Shown one piece after another: positions 21,224 to 32,639 of a stretch of 44,837 bases of DNA. Positions within the stretch are counted from its first letter, which is position 1, and every line of letters starts with the position of its first letter. A model generated the notes under the pieces. The model made no database searches and had not been told where the DNA came from. It was given only the letters and a program-made list of their open reading frames with translations. Source of the DNA: Cylindrobasidium torrendii FP15055 ss-10 (lineage: Eukaryota; Basidiomycota; Agaricomycetes; Agaricales; Physalacriaceae). Made by a program: the position numbers and the translations under genes. The stretch is from contig KN880632.1 in assembly GCA_000934385.1 (NCBI GenBank), positions 1-44,837 on the forward strand, read 5' to 3'.

Positions 21224-21776
21224 CGTATTCCAGGTATTACAGACAAGTAGGAGATTACAAAGTGCAGATATTATAGGATTTGGAAGCAGATAGACGGTGT
21301 CGCAGGCAACGATGAAAGTAAGAGAACAAGATGCGACTGATTTTGTGGAAGGCGATCGGGAACATGTAAAAGCTCCGCCGGTGCCGCGGAGTGAAAGTCA
21401 CATTTGCTCAGCGCTCACTTTCTGAGAGTCAGCGCATTCATCGGCCTCAAATCATCCTGTAAAAATCTGAGCCTTGGCCATAAGATTGGACTTGGCTTGG
21501 ACTTGTCGAAAATCGGCAGACGGACCGCATTAATATTCGCTGTGATCATCGGGCTGAGCACTTGACTTCGTCCCACCACGACACAAACCCTCTCTTTTCT
21601 GCTCCATTCTTTGGCCGAATTTGACGATGATAGATCGTAACCAGACGCTGGCCAGATTTTCCGCCAAAATTAACGACTCCCGGCCGCAATGTCGTGATAC
21701 TTGCGGATCGTGAGATGATTCCGATGGCATTCGATATCTTCACAAAAACACTGAATCTGCCTTTCCATCTGCCATC
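21224..21776. promoter_or_regulatory. divergent promoter region, SDO1 / flavin monooxygenase
   Basis: A 553-bp head-to-head gap that must contain both promoters. No TATA box or known operator is evident. Minus-strand open frames at 21530-21953 overlap the start of the monooxygenase and look like shadows. Confidence 0.4.
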
Positions 21777-23233
21777 ATGAGCGACCGTATTCTGATCATT
21801 GGCGCCGGTGTCGCTGGCCTCGTCACGTTGCGCAATCTCACAGAGAGGGGCGAGTATACGAATGTTCAGCTGGTGGAACGGCGCGACGATGTTGGTGGTG
21901 TCTGGTGCGTTATAAATCACATCATGCTGCTCTCGAGTCTTAGCTATTTTCATAGGTATCTAGACAACCCAGAAGAAAAAGAGGCCAAGCCCCGCTGGCC
22001 ATCTCCTGCATATCCCGGACTCATTGGCAACGTCCTGCCAGAATACCTGTCCATCTCAGGCTTTCCGTTCCCCGAACCTCCCATGACTCCCTACCAGCCG
22101 TTCCCGACTCTTGTCGAGACCCATGAATACCTCAAAAACTTTGCCAAACCCTACCTGGAGAATGGCAAGATTAGACTGAACATCGACGTCCAGGAAGTGC
22201 GAGAGTTGCCAGAGGGCCAGGGATGGAAGGTCGTCATTAAGGATTGGAACCAGGATGGAAAGGTCAAGGCGGAGATCTACGCCAAGGTTGTCATTGCAGT
22301 CAGCTGGTACGACAACCCTGTCTGGCCCAACACCGAAGGACTGGACGCCGTACGAGAAGAGGACCTAGCGGTGCATGCCAAGTGGTGGCGGGGGCCAACG
22401 GGGTACGAGGGAAAGGTGCGTACGCAATGTAGCTCGTGATACATAGCACTCATTCATTTTCCTAGCGCGCTCTGGTCATCGGCAATGCAAACTCATCGAA
22501 CGATATGGCTGCCCACCTGGCGCCTGTGGCAGAATCAGTGTACCGCAGCATCCGCCGTCCTGCATTCCCAGGATTCCCTAGCCTGCCAGACGAGCGCATC
22601 AAGGACGTTGCGCCCGTGGTCAAATACGAGGTTGACGAGGATAATAAAATCACTGCTACACTGAAGGATGGGACCATCATCCCCGATCTCGATGTTATTC
22701 TTGTTGGAACAGGCTACCAGGCATACCCATCGTTCGTCCGCGTCCTTGCAAATGACTTCAGTACTCGCTCCATCATGGATCCAGCACCAGACCCCCACCG
22801 GGTTCCGGGGCTGCATCGCTATATTCTGTACGCGCCCAACCCGAGTTTGGCATTCACCCTGCCGATGATGTGCTTTACGCCGTTCACTATGGCCGACCTT
22901 CAATCGACCTGGCTAGCACTTGCCTGGCGTGGTGAAGTCCCTGTGCCCGACACTGTCGAAGGCCGCCTGAAATTTGAGGCGGAGCGGCTGAAGGCAATCG
23001 AAGAGTGGGTGTCGTCAATAGACAACCCATCCGCGCTCTACGTTTACGGGGTCCTCGGCACGTACGAGCAACAGTATGCAATTGACCTCAAAGCGGATAT
23101 CGTCAAGGTCCGCCCTCAGTTGGAGAATGTCCTTCCGGAATGGAGCGACGAGAGGACGAAGAAGCGGGAGACGATGTATCCTGTGAAGTTGCAGTCCCTC
23201 TACTGGATGAAGAAGAAGGGTTTGCGGCGCTAA
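21777..23233 (+). CDS. flavin-containing monooxygenase
   Basis: An FAD and NADPH dependent oxidoreductase expected to oxygenate small nucleophilic compounds. Exons 21777-21904, 21956-22415 and 22466-23233 give 1356 nt (451 aa), typical for the FMO family. The FAD-binding Rossmann loop IIGAGVAGL (residues 7-15) and DVGGVWYLDNP follow the classic order. The HAKWWRGPTGYEGK region stands where the FMO fingerprint is expected, and the NADPH loop ALVIGNANSSNDMA lies at about 198-211. DLDVILVGTGYQAYPSF is the usual ATG-like strand. Intron 1 (51 nt) is stopless and a multiple of three, so an unspliced read-through frame exists. The substrate cannot be predicted. No biosynthetic partners lie beside it. 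Confidence 0.9.
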
Positions 23234-23748
23234 ACTCCTTGTTATTTTGTATTGTTATTATGTAGAGGTGATATATTTTGGGTAGAATATTGAATTGCGC
23301 TTGCTTGTTGTACACCACGCTGAGGGTAGGCAGTGTCATGTATAAGTATCGTGGTAGAGATGGGCTGTGTGGGGGCACAGTTGAGCATGTCTGGCGCGCG
23401 TCGCTCAAGCGTCCATCCCTGGGGGCGATGGTAGAAATCATTCAACTTGGACTATCGAATATTGAATTCATATATTGAATATCCATCGGATTTTTACTTA
23501 TATCGATGCCAAGTGGGCGGCTGTATACCGCGGTCAGTGAGAACACTGCTTCACGGTCAGGAGCGTGAGAAAGTGAAACATCCTCCTTGGTTACATGCCG
23601 CGCTTCACCCGGCCGCCCAACTGATATAAAAGTCGAGGGTGAATTCCTCTTTCCTTCTCTCCTTCATCCGCCTCTTTTTCGGCTTTCCGCCCATCCCTCT
23701 CGCTTGCTCTTATACTTCTTGGGCTTGACTTGCAGCTTATTTGTTTCG
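23234..23748. promoter_or_regulatory. chitinase upstream region with TATA box
   Basis: This 515-bp gap lies between tandem plus-strand genes. A good TATA box (TATAAAA) is at 23625-23631, about 118 bp before the chitinase ATG, followed by a pyrimidine-rich initiator-like tract (about 23645-23705). This promoter architecture suggests a regulated gene. Confidence 0.6.
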
Positions 23749-25183
23749 ATGTTGTCGAAAGCTTTGGCGCTGTCTGCGCTTCCAGCGCTTATTCGTGCCG
23801 CCTCTCCCATCACTGTTGGCTACTTTGCCGGCTTCCACGCTGATGATTTCACTGTGGGAGACATCCCATGGGACAAGTACGACGTCGTGAATTATGCTTT
23901 CGCGTCAGTCACAATTGCAGCCTCACCTAGTGTCGCCAGTCCTGATCTTCGTGCAGTGAAACCGCGTCGGACGTGTCTAGTCTCGAGCTCATCAACCAGA
24001 CATACATCCCTGAATTTGTCACTGCCGCCCATGCCAACGTTCGTCCGCCTCGGTGCCAAGGGCGGTGATATAGCAGCACTAACCATATGCTTCAACTTCC
24101 AGAATGTCAAAGCGGTCATTTCTTTGGGCGGATGGACAGGCTCTATCTTTTTCTCTTCCGCCGTCGCTACTGCCGAAAACCGCACTACCTTCGTCAAGAC
24201 GGTTACCGACTTGGCCGTTCAATGGGATTTCGACGGCCTCGATTTTGAGTGCGTTTGCTATTTCCGCCTTCCGCCTTTGCCCCGCTCTCTAGCTAATGCC
24301 TTGGCAGCTGGGAGTACCCCAATAGGCAGGGCCTCGGATGTAACACCATCAGCCCGAACGATACCTCGAACTACTTACTCTTCCTCCAAGAGCTCCGCCA
24401 GGACCCCATCGGCGCATCTCTGCTCATCACCGCCGCAGTTGGAATCAACCCCTTCAACGACGAGAATGGTACTCCCGGCACGGACGTCTCTGCTTTCGGC
24501 GAATTGTTCGACTTTGTGACTGTCATGAACTACGACCTCTGGGGCTCCTGGAGCACTGGTGTCGGCCCGAATGGCGCTCTGAACGATACTTGCGCCGCAC
24601 CAGCAAACCAACAGGGCTCTGCGGTCCACGCTGTCAACAAATGGACCGGTGCTGGCTTCCCTGCGAACAAGCTCGTCCTCGGTCTCCCGGCATACGGGCA
24701 CTCGTTCAGCGTCACCCCAGAGGATGCATTCAACGGGACAGAAACCATTGTGCCGTATACCAAGTTCAACGCGTCCGTGCACCCCGTTGGAGGTCCGTGG
24801 GACGACCCAGCTGGTGTCGACAAGTGCGGTGTTGCAACAGCGCAGGGCGGTGTGATCACTTTCGCAGCACTCATCGGAGCGGGATACCTCGACGAGAGCG
24901 GGGAGGTCGTCGATGGTGTGCCGTATGTCTGGGACGAGTGTTCGCAAACTGTACGTCTATCTACATACTACAAAGCTTGGATGGACACTGACAGTGTGTA
25001 TAGCCATTCCTGTATAACGCAACAACCGAGGTCATGATCTCCTTCGACAATGCCCAGTCCTTTGCCGCGAAGGGTCAATTCGCGCGCGACTCGGGCCTTG
25101 CTGGGTATGCGCTTTGGGAAGTGGGTGGCGACTACAACTCTATTCTCGTCAGTGCCGCGCGCGGTGACTCTGCTAGCTATTAG
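23749..25183 (+). CDS. secreted GH18 chitinase
   Basis: Hydrolyses beta-1,4 N-acetylglucosamine polymers, for wall turnover or for use of chitin outside the cell. Exons 23749-23903, 23957-24038, 24103-24248, 24308-24950 and 25004-25183 give 1206 nt (401 aa). A signal peptide is clear (MLSKALALSALPALIRAAS, cleavage near residue 18). GH18 strands follow: ITVGYFAGFHADDF, VKAVISLGGWTGS (SxGG motif) and the catalytic DGLDFDWEYP at 123-132, with E130 as acid/base. The catalytic motif is assembled across intron 3; the unspliced frame would read DFEC. Later motifs VMNYDLWGSWS and GLAGYALWEVGGD are also typical. There is no visible carbohydrate-binding module or C-terminal anchor, so it is probably a soluble class V-type enzyme. 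Confidence 0.94.
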
Positions 25184-25367
25184 GTGGTAAATTGGGTTGA
25201 CATATAGCATCAGCTGTAGTGTTTGTCTGGACATAGCGTCTATAATTATTTATCTCTTCAGACTTTGTCGTATACATAATTACCGTTCATTTGTCTTGTC
25301 ACAATCAAATTTCTTGGGATTACTTTGACAGCATGACCATAACTTCAATGAAATTCGTCGTCGCATT

Positions 25368-27150
25368 CTACAATACACCGCCCCTTGCGCCATAGTCCTT
25401 TAGATGGTACAACAGTACACGACCCTTGGTGTTACCCACCGCTAAATACTCACTGCGCGCAGAGAATCCCATGGACGACACATGCCCCAATGGCGTACTC
25501 GACGTCGGCCAGTTTCCATACACCGTCAACGACGGCAAATGTATCTGTCCTCACATCAGCTTGAGTCTCACACCAAACAAGAACACCACTAACCATCTTC
25601 ATTCCATCCTTTTTCTCCTTACTCGCCACTGCAAGCAACTGGCCGTCATGGTTGAACGACATTCCCGACACCGCCGTCGTCAAATTGCCCACCGCCTTCT
25701 TCGGCTTCGGCGTCGCATCTTGGTCCGCCTGGAACGCATCCTGCCCATACACATTCACAATCCCCGTGTTCCCACCAATCGCCATCCAGCTCTGCGAGCC
25801 CACCATCGCACGGCCCGTCCCACGGAAACCACCCTCATCCTGCCACCGACGAACGCACCGTCGCTCAGCAACGTCCCACAAGAAGACTTCCGCATCGCCA
25901 GTGAGCGCCATAAGAGTCTGATCTGATGTCCAAACGAGAGACTTGATGCCACCTCCTGCAGTCCCAGGACATTTCATCGTTCCGATGGCGTGTCCGCCGC
26001 CGCTGGCCCAGTCAATAAGCTGGATGTTCCCATTGCGGCCTGCTGATGCCAAAATGTCGCCCGTCGGGCTGAACGCAGTCAGTGCAAGGTTATCAGGCTT
26101 CTGCCGGTCGGTGCAGAATCGTGTAGATGAATGTGTGGTGGTTTGTGATGTCTGGAGGTCGTAGACGACGTAGGAGGGACGAGCGGCAGAGGTGAGGAGG
26201 AGCTGCGAGCCCGAGGGGTGGAAGGATAAGGAGTGCGAGTCGAACGGCAGAGAAGGTACATGAAGGGTTTGAAGCAACGGAGAAGTATGTCCGTCGACCT
26301 GTATTGTTTATGAGCAAGCGATGAGAGTAAAGTGAACAGGACACACATTATACAGGCGAACGCGTCTGTCTGTTGTTGCTACCGCCAAGACAGGTACACG
26401 GTCGCTGGGATGGAAGGACAGTGACTGGACGGCGCCGCATCCACTCTTCTGTGCAGACTGGTTGGCGTCCCGTTGGCGCTCAATGTTAAGCGTACCAGGC
26501 TGCAGTGTTGCGGACTTTCTCGAACCTCGAATGATACCGCTCGTCGATGCCAAAAGCCCATCCATGTCGTCCTCTTCCTCCGCGCGTCTGCGCTTCTTTG
26601 CCCAGGACGGTGCAGGATTTATCCGTTCGAACTGTCTACGCAGCCTACGCTCATATTCGTGACCGCTGACAGTACTTTCAGATGGCGCGTCTCGCAGTTT
26701 TCGCAATAGATTGGCTTCTAGAGAGACCGCAGGAGCGTCCGCAGGATCCTCCCATGCAGAACGTTGTGTTGAAGCTGTAGGCACTGGTGTGGGTACAGGC
26801 GCAATGGCCTCGGCTTCATCCGCTTCCTGAGCATCCTCAAGACTGGCCTGGGCTGTAGCGGGGACCCCGTCATCCAAGAAAAACAACTGAGTCAAAAGTA
26901 AGATTGAATCCAGAAAGACATGTTGTGACCGTACGTCTGAGTCGTTCATCGCGGCCATCTCTCCGCCCTCATCATTTTCCGCATCCTCCGCATCGTCTTC
27001 GAGGTTTATAACGTGTTCGGCGCCTTCAGGCTCGTATGGAACGCCAAAGAGCAGGCTTTCCAATCTGCGCTCCTCATCATCCTTTTCTTGGACAGCTTCA
27101 CTGGAGATTTTCTGCCGTTTCCGGGAGTCATTTTTGTTGCCCTTAGCCAT
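25368..27150 (-). CDS. UTP18: U3 snoRNP (SSU processome) WD40 protein UTP18
   Basis: A nucleolar component of the small-subunit processome needed for 18S rRNA maturation. Exons 27150-26935, 26886-26347, 26298-25594 and 25544-25368 give 1638 nt (545 aa; yeast Utp18 is similar). The N-terminal third is charged and low in structure, starting MAKGNKNDSRKRQKIS, with a conserved AWEDPADAPAVSLE segment and a RLRRQFERINPAPSWA helix. The rest is a WD40 propeller (VQSLSFHPSDRVPVLAVATTD, LSFHPSGSQLLLTS, TAFSPTGDILASAGRNGNI, MSFNHDGQLLAVAS, MGFSARSEYLAVGN). Intron phases are all zero and lengths 48-49 nt. The SDO1 gene nearby also serves ribosome assembly, but I see no sign of co-regulation. Confidence 0.9.
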
Positions 27151-30100
27151 GGCTCGGGAGTTGTTGGGGAAAAGAGTGATTGAGCAGGGCTCCGGCAAGG
27201 CGGGCGGTGAAGACGGCGGGAGGGAAGGAATTTTTGATCGCGATCGAGGATGGCACGTGAGTATAGAATCAAGTCTTTGCTCAGTGACGCCTATCTTACA
27301 CAAATAAGCCTGGTCTTCACTAGGTGCGAGGGTCACCCTCTTTCTCGTGTGTGTTCCCAGGTGTACCCTTTCTCAATAGACGCCGCCGTGATTGGAACCA
27401 ATCTGTACTTGTTCGGCGCCGAAGACGCTCTTTCTGCCTGCGCCTGTGCCCGACACACGTCGAGTCCTCTTCCCTCGCCATCCCAGCAAATTTCATTCCA
27501 TTCGCGTTCCCCATCACGACTGTAGCAGTTACTGCGTGCAGACCTGCTCGCCGGCGTCTTCACACATCGCGGACGAACGACATGGTGCGGCACACGACTG
27601 CCTCTCCACCCCTCTGGCCATGTATTATATCCTTAGCCTCCCAGAAATCCGATAGCTCTTTTCAGGCGCGTGTACACCCAACTGTTCCGTATGCTTCACT
27701 TCACATTTTCTATGCAATGCCTATCCATAAAACATCCGCAAAGCAATGTACGAAGCATTCCCTTCAGGATATTCGACGACCACATTTGCTCTGGTATGGT
27801 CCGGTGGGTGGGGGGTTTTCTTCACGCCGCTCGGCCATATGTGGCCTATGGAGAACCCACACAAGAACCTCTTCCTGCACCCTGGTTTGTTTTATGTGGG
27901 AAGCTAGCACCGCCGTGCTCAATAATCACACCGTACACATCCACACATCCGTTTTTCTGAAGGCCTTGTAGCGATGCTGACTTTCGACTTCTTCTCATTA
28001 CCATGCTGTACCCCCGCCTTATCCATCTCATCTATTAGTCTATGTCAATCTGCGATGGAACCAATCTCACCGAGGGTTTCAATAATGGGTCTTCCGAGAA
28101 GTCCAGGCCCTCCGAGTCTCTACGAAGTACTTACTAGAACCACATTTCTTCTCGGATATTTCGCATTTGCGCGGCGGCCACACTGGCACTGGCTTTAAAT
28201 TACTTAGCCTCATATGGACGTGTGAAGCCGAGCGTCTGTTTTGCATTGGGAAGAGCCATTACTTACATGTACAGATGGGCCTGGAAATACTTAGCGATTG
28301 AAGTGATAAGTGAAGTGGCGCAACTGAATATCCAATTCTGTTCACGTGAAACGAGACGGCATCCTCCAGTTCGAGTCCCAGTCTCTGGCATAGCGCATAC
28401 TATTTCAAAATACTTAAGGCATATAATCGGCCGAATCTGCTGCACAATAATAATGTCCATTTGCAGTTCGTTGGTTCTCCATAACTTGAAAGCCCCTTCG
28501 GCCTGTCACAGCTATGGATGTCTTTCCGACTCGGGCGACCCACTAGCAACAAGCAGGGTACACCCTCCTGCCATTCTCCTCCTGTTGGTTCAAAATTTCG
28601 GTGCAACGTCTGGTTCCACCATCTCCTCTTTTGATACCTCCGCAAAACACGCACTGTCTTTCTTCGATCCGTGGCACAGTATATTCCGGGAAACACTTGG
28701 AGACAAAGTGAACAATGTACTGCCAATTGATGCAAGAGACTATTGGATCTCGGACTGTTTGTGGTACCCTAGATGGCTCGTATGTGGACCCAATTGGGCT
28801 CGGATGGTGGTACAGTGACTTCATCCCGCCCCACCGTTGGCAGCACGTCTCGCGGGTCCCCTTTTCTCACTCTCTCTTTCTCGCTCCCCTCCATCTTCAA
28901 GGACAGATATACATCATTTGGGCCCTCGAGAGTGCCACTGACGAAAGCTGAAGTTGGAGCCGAACGCCTCCCGTGCTCGTATTTTGATAAGAACAAGCAT
29001 TACAGAAATGGTCTCTCGCGATAGGTAACATATGTGGCTGGCTAGTAGTAGGGAAAGGGAAAGTCAACATCCAAATGTCTGAATCGAACCTCGTGCTACG
29101 ACTGTCGAGCTCAGTCTAGCCACACCCAGTTGACAGACGCTTCCTTTTGTGTTTGCTCTCGTCTGAATCTATGGAGATTGAAGGGGGAGCGCCTCCCGCG
29201 AGGGCTGTCAGCCACCGACATGCAAGCAGATCCCTACGTACGCGTAAAACGCCGTCCGCTGTAGCTAGCCTGTCCGCCGTCGAAGATGCTCGTCGGCTAC
29301 GACATCGTGGGCGCGATGGGCACAATTGAACTCGGTGGACTCTGGGAGCAAGAACGGGGGAGATCCTAATGTATTGAGCTGAGTATACAATGCCTTATAC
29401 GTGCCCTATAATGCTTTGAAAGTCTAAAGTGATGTTCGCTGATGGAATATGTGTAACTTTAACTTTTCGAGGGTGACTGCTGGCGACGGGGACCTTTTTC
29501 GCGCCATGCTTTAGGAAGAGGCGCTTGGGCGCTGGGATATCGGCCCCAAGTGCGTCGTACGGTGGTCGTACGTCTAATGTACGTCTACAGCGCGAGGCTA
29601 CTTACATGTTTGATGGCAACAACCTACAATGGGACGAAATGAATGAACTTGACCATATTGGGCACCGAGTGGCACACGATCCTTCTTCTTCGTCGAACAC
29701 AAACCCCAAGTCAATGAAAGAATTAATAACTCGACTCGTCTCATTCGGGTATGAATTCCATGTGTGTCGGGCAGTGAGCACAGTTTTTCCAGTAAAAGGG
29801 TGGTCATTATGAGAGACCCGCCCTCCTATAGTGCATGCACAAGCGCAGAAACCACCATCCGGACAGGAGGCTACAGACCTGCGGGACGCGGAGGTAAATG
29901 AACTTGGGTGCGGCGCCGAGCGAGCGCGCGCGTACTGCGCAAAAAAGTCCATACGACGCGTCTTGGAGCACGTGCGGCCAATTTTTGATGTTCATCCGAC
30001 TAATAATCCGGGTTGGATTGGATAGGGCGCTTTGGCGTCAGCACCTCGTCAAAGCGGAGCGCTGACAACCCTGGAGGAAAGGGAGAAAAATGGAGACTTG

Positions 30101-30480
30101 GAGTGTTGTCGGGAGTTTACTGGAGTATCCATTGGAGTGGCCGCGGATGGCGCCCTGCCTGTGGCAGGTATGATGTCCTCAAGGTCGGGCTAGTACGGGT
30201 CTCAAGAGAGTCTCAAAGGTAAACAGACCGCCTCCAACGTAAGAAAATTAGGCGCTGCAAGTGTAAAGGATATATGAAGTGTGCGGAAAGTACAGGTTTG
30301 AGCGTAAAACGGCGGTCGTGTGCAAAGGTGTGTGATGTGAGTCGCACGGATCAATTCTGACTGTCGTCCGACGTGGCGCTTATGGACGCTGGCCACGTCG
30401 CCCGAGTCGCAGAAGTAATCCTGGAATTGTCTGCGTGGAAGTACACTGCGGTAAGACTTGCCAGCGGTTCAAAATCTACA
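27151..30480. other. gene-poor stretch left of the fold-back element
   Basis: About 3.3 kb in which I find no supportable gene. Several open frames of 60-215 codons (for example 27324-27971 and 28222-28818 on the plus strand) have no domain-like residues and overlap others on the opposite strand. The UTP18 promoter lies at its left end. A minus-strand word resembling a tRNA T-arm at about 29083-29093 is not part of a complete cloverleaf. Confidence 0.45.
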
Positions 30481-30505
30481 GGATAATCCACCTGAGAGAC
30501 CCACA

Positions 30506-30564
30506 TAACCCACCTAATTAGATGATGGGAATGGGGGCTCCCCACCATCTAATTAGGTGGGTTA
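30506..30564. repeat. subterminal hairpin in left end of element
   Basis: Arms 30506-30524 (starts TAACCCACC) and 30546-30564 are perfectly complementary over 19 bp. The loop can pair further through a GGGG/CCCC core. An identical copy lies in the right end at 33319-33377. It sits 17 bp from the tip, where a transposase would be expected to bind. Confidence 0.85.
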
Positions 30565-31205
30565 AGGCGTTTTCGCGTCTATTGAGAATAACTTGCATTT
30601 TTCAGGGCCGGAGACAGTATCCGAAGACGAAACCGCGTGGCGGAAGGTCTAGCATGCGGGTCGTCGGCACCAGCGAGCACAAGGCTTGCGCACACCAGAG
30701 TCCCGCCCCCGACACGGTCCCGCCATACCCGCCGTATATCAAAGGCTAGAAAATCCGTAAAATAGCCATAAATCTCAAATAAATTCCTACGCGCTCTTTC
30801 AGTGGACTCGTGTCCTTCCGTCTATTTTAAGAAGTATTGAACTCTGTTGGCGCGCCTTTCCGAGCAAACGTCCAACGCATGAGCGGGATGTATGGTGAGC
30901 ACCTCTGAGGAGTCTGTGGAATGAGCTTTCGAATGAATTTTGCTTATTCCTTGAAGTGCGTCACTTGCGCCGCGATGTCTGAGCCAGGTCTGAGCCTCAG
31001 AGCCACTTTCGTAGCATCCGGCGCCACCGATCGTTGTAAACTTGGCGCATCGACGCCCCATATTGTGCGCTACGTCTCATGGCGCTCACGCGAGTTCAAC
31101 ACTCGATGAATAAAGATATTTCGCTGGTAAAGCTCCTCTTATTTCTCCCAATTACATAACATAAGTGCAAAGAGGCGTTCAGTCGCGAACTGGCCATTCG
31201 ACAAA

Positions 31206-31246
31206 TAGCCAGTTCCCGAGAACAAGCTATTCTCGGGAACTGGCTA
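31206..31246. repeat. internal hairpin 1 of element
   Basis: Perfect 17-bp arms (TAGCCAGTTCCCGAGAA and its complement) with a 7-nt loop. Confidence 0.9.
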
Positions 31247-31386
31247 CATTGCGCCACCTTTGCAAGCCGGACGTCTGCCACTGGTTTACAATAGAGTGAA
31301 GTACAATAGGATCTCATTAACACTGGCATTGCTCACAACACAGCAAGTATTTCTTGAGCGCGACGTGAATGCGTACCTGGGCATTG

Positions 31387-31427
31387 TAGCCAGTTCCCGA
31401 GGAGAGCTTGTTCTCGGGAACTGGCTA
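31387..31427. repeat. internal hairpin 2 of element
   Basis: Perfect 15-bp arms with the same TAGCCAGTTCCCGAG core and an 11-nt loop of different sequence. Confidence 0.9.
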
Positions 31428-31557
31428 TTTTTTGCCATCCTTGTACAGTACAACGGAAGCCCCCAGTGTGTTCTGGCCTCAACGTGTGTGAAACATGATG
31501 ATCCTTGCTTATACTACTACAGGTATTATTTGAGCACAAAGGTATACCACATTATTG

Positions 31558-31598
31558 TGGCCAGTTCCCGAGACTTGTGCATTCTCGGGAACTGGCCA
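31558..31598. repeat. internal hairpin 3 of element
   Basis: Perfect 16-bp arms starting TGGCCAGTTCCCGAGA with a 9-nt loop. The outer A-T pair of the motif is changed to G-C on both sides, a compensatory change that keeps pairing. Confidence 0.9.
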
Positions 31599-32322
31599 TT
31601 CTGCGCCACCCAACCCCGCAATGCCAGGCTCACATAACTTGAGATATGCTTTCTGCACGTACTCCTCATTGTATTTAATGAAGGTAAGAAGCTTTGTGGC
31701 TTCATTGTGTTTCTGGACAAGTTTCAGCAAGTTCTTTGTGGGATATCGAGGTTTGGTGAAGACTGAAGAGGTTAATACTAGCAAGTTGGCGGCCACTTGC
31801 AGTGGCCCACGGCTTAGTACGCATATCTGCTTGAGCACCACACAATATGTTGAACTGTACAAGGTGAGCTTACTCATTCATTCTTATAAATCGAATTTCC
31901 GGTGAAAGAGAACCTTGACATTGAGATATAGTAAAGCCATTCTATGCATAGGCTCTCATCTTCGTGGTCTGAAAATGCGAAATGTGAGAATTGAGAAAAA
32001 CATCGAACCAGCTCAAGACGAACGTGACTTCACATGTCAACAACATATCCCCAAGTCGAGATGGTCATACCTGTTAAATTGCGTCCTACAGAGGCCATTG
32101 TTTCGCGAACTGGCTAGCCGCCGATCGGAAACTGGCTAACCACCCACCGATCGGGAACTGGCTGGGTGCCACTCGCGGCCTTGCTTCACGCAGCCATAAA
32201 AATCGCTGTGGCTGCAAGTTGTTACATATAACAGCACCGTCGCTGTCCGTAAACATTATGGCAGCTCAAAGGCTATGGAGCATACACATAGATTCGACGT
32301 CTCGAGAGGGCATAGTACATTA

Positions 32323-32363
32323 TAGCCAGTTCCCGAGATATACACATCTTCGGGAGCTGGCTA
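32323..32363. repeat. internal hairpin 4 of element (imperfect)
   Basis: The left arm TAGCCAGTTCCCGAGA faces TCTTCGGGAGCTGGCTA, so pairing is broken at two positions. Same motif family as the other hairpins. Confidence 0.8.
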
Positions 32364-32499
32364 ATGTATGGTTACATATCTAGTAGCTCTAACCGTTGTG
32401 CTGCACATAAGCAATACTTTATAACCTTGTTACTGGGGTGTTTGAAATATAATTTTGAGCCCTGCACGAAGGTGGTCCTTCATAGCAGATGACGCATGA

Positions 32500-32540
32500 T
32501 AGCCAGTTCCCGAGAATTGCGCATTCTCGGGAAATGGCTA
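32500..32540. repeat. internal hairpin 5 of element
   Basis: 17-bp arms of the TAGCCAGTTCCCGAGAA motif with one mismatch (GGGAAATGG instead of GGGAACTGG) and a 7-nt loop. Confidence 0.88.
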
Positions 32541-32639
32541 CAATGTGTTGACACACCTTCATGCTTGAATGATTATGTTTAGGGACCAATGCCAGTGGGA
32601 ACGAGTATTATGCTACACACAAGTTAAGGCTTCATCGCA

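Larger units (their letters stand above)
30489..31265 (+). repeat. left long terminal inverted repeat
   Basis: Pairs with about 32640-33394 on the other strand. The outer 197 bp are identical to the partner, with a one-base gap near 30686. The next 200 bp differ at only a few positions. Beyond about 30890 identity falls, but shared blocks continue to the first internal hairpin (31206-31246 here, 32675-32715 in the partner). The inner limit is approximate. Confidence 0.8.

Noticed and set aside
27324..27971. 215-codon plus-strand open frame right of UTP18
   Set aside because: Low-complexity, Ser/Arg/His-rich reading with shadows on the other strand; no motif or codon bias like neighbours.
28222..28818. 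198-codon plus-strand open frame
   Set aside because: No recognisable domain, overlapping frames of similar length on both strands.
29083..29130. tRNA-like word (T-arm consensus on the minus strand)
   Set aside because: No acceptor stem or anticodon arm can be formed around it.
30522..30749. 75-codon open frame in the transposon end, repeated at 33134-33361
   Set aside because: It is simply the same terminal repeat read twice; the frame shifts between the copies after about 55 codons, so it is not under coding selection.
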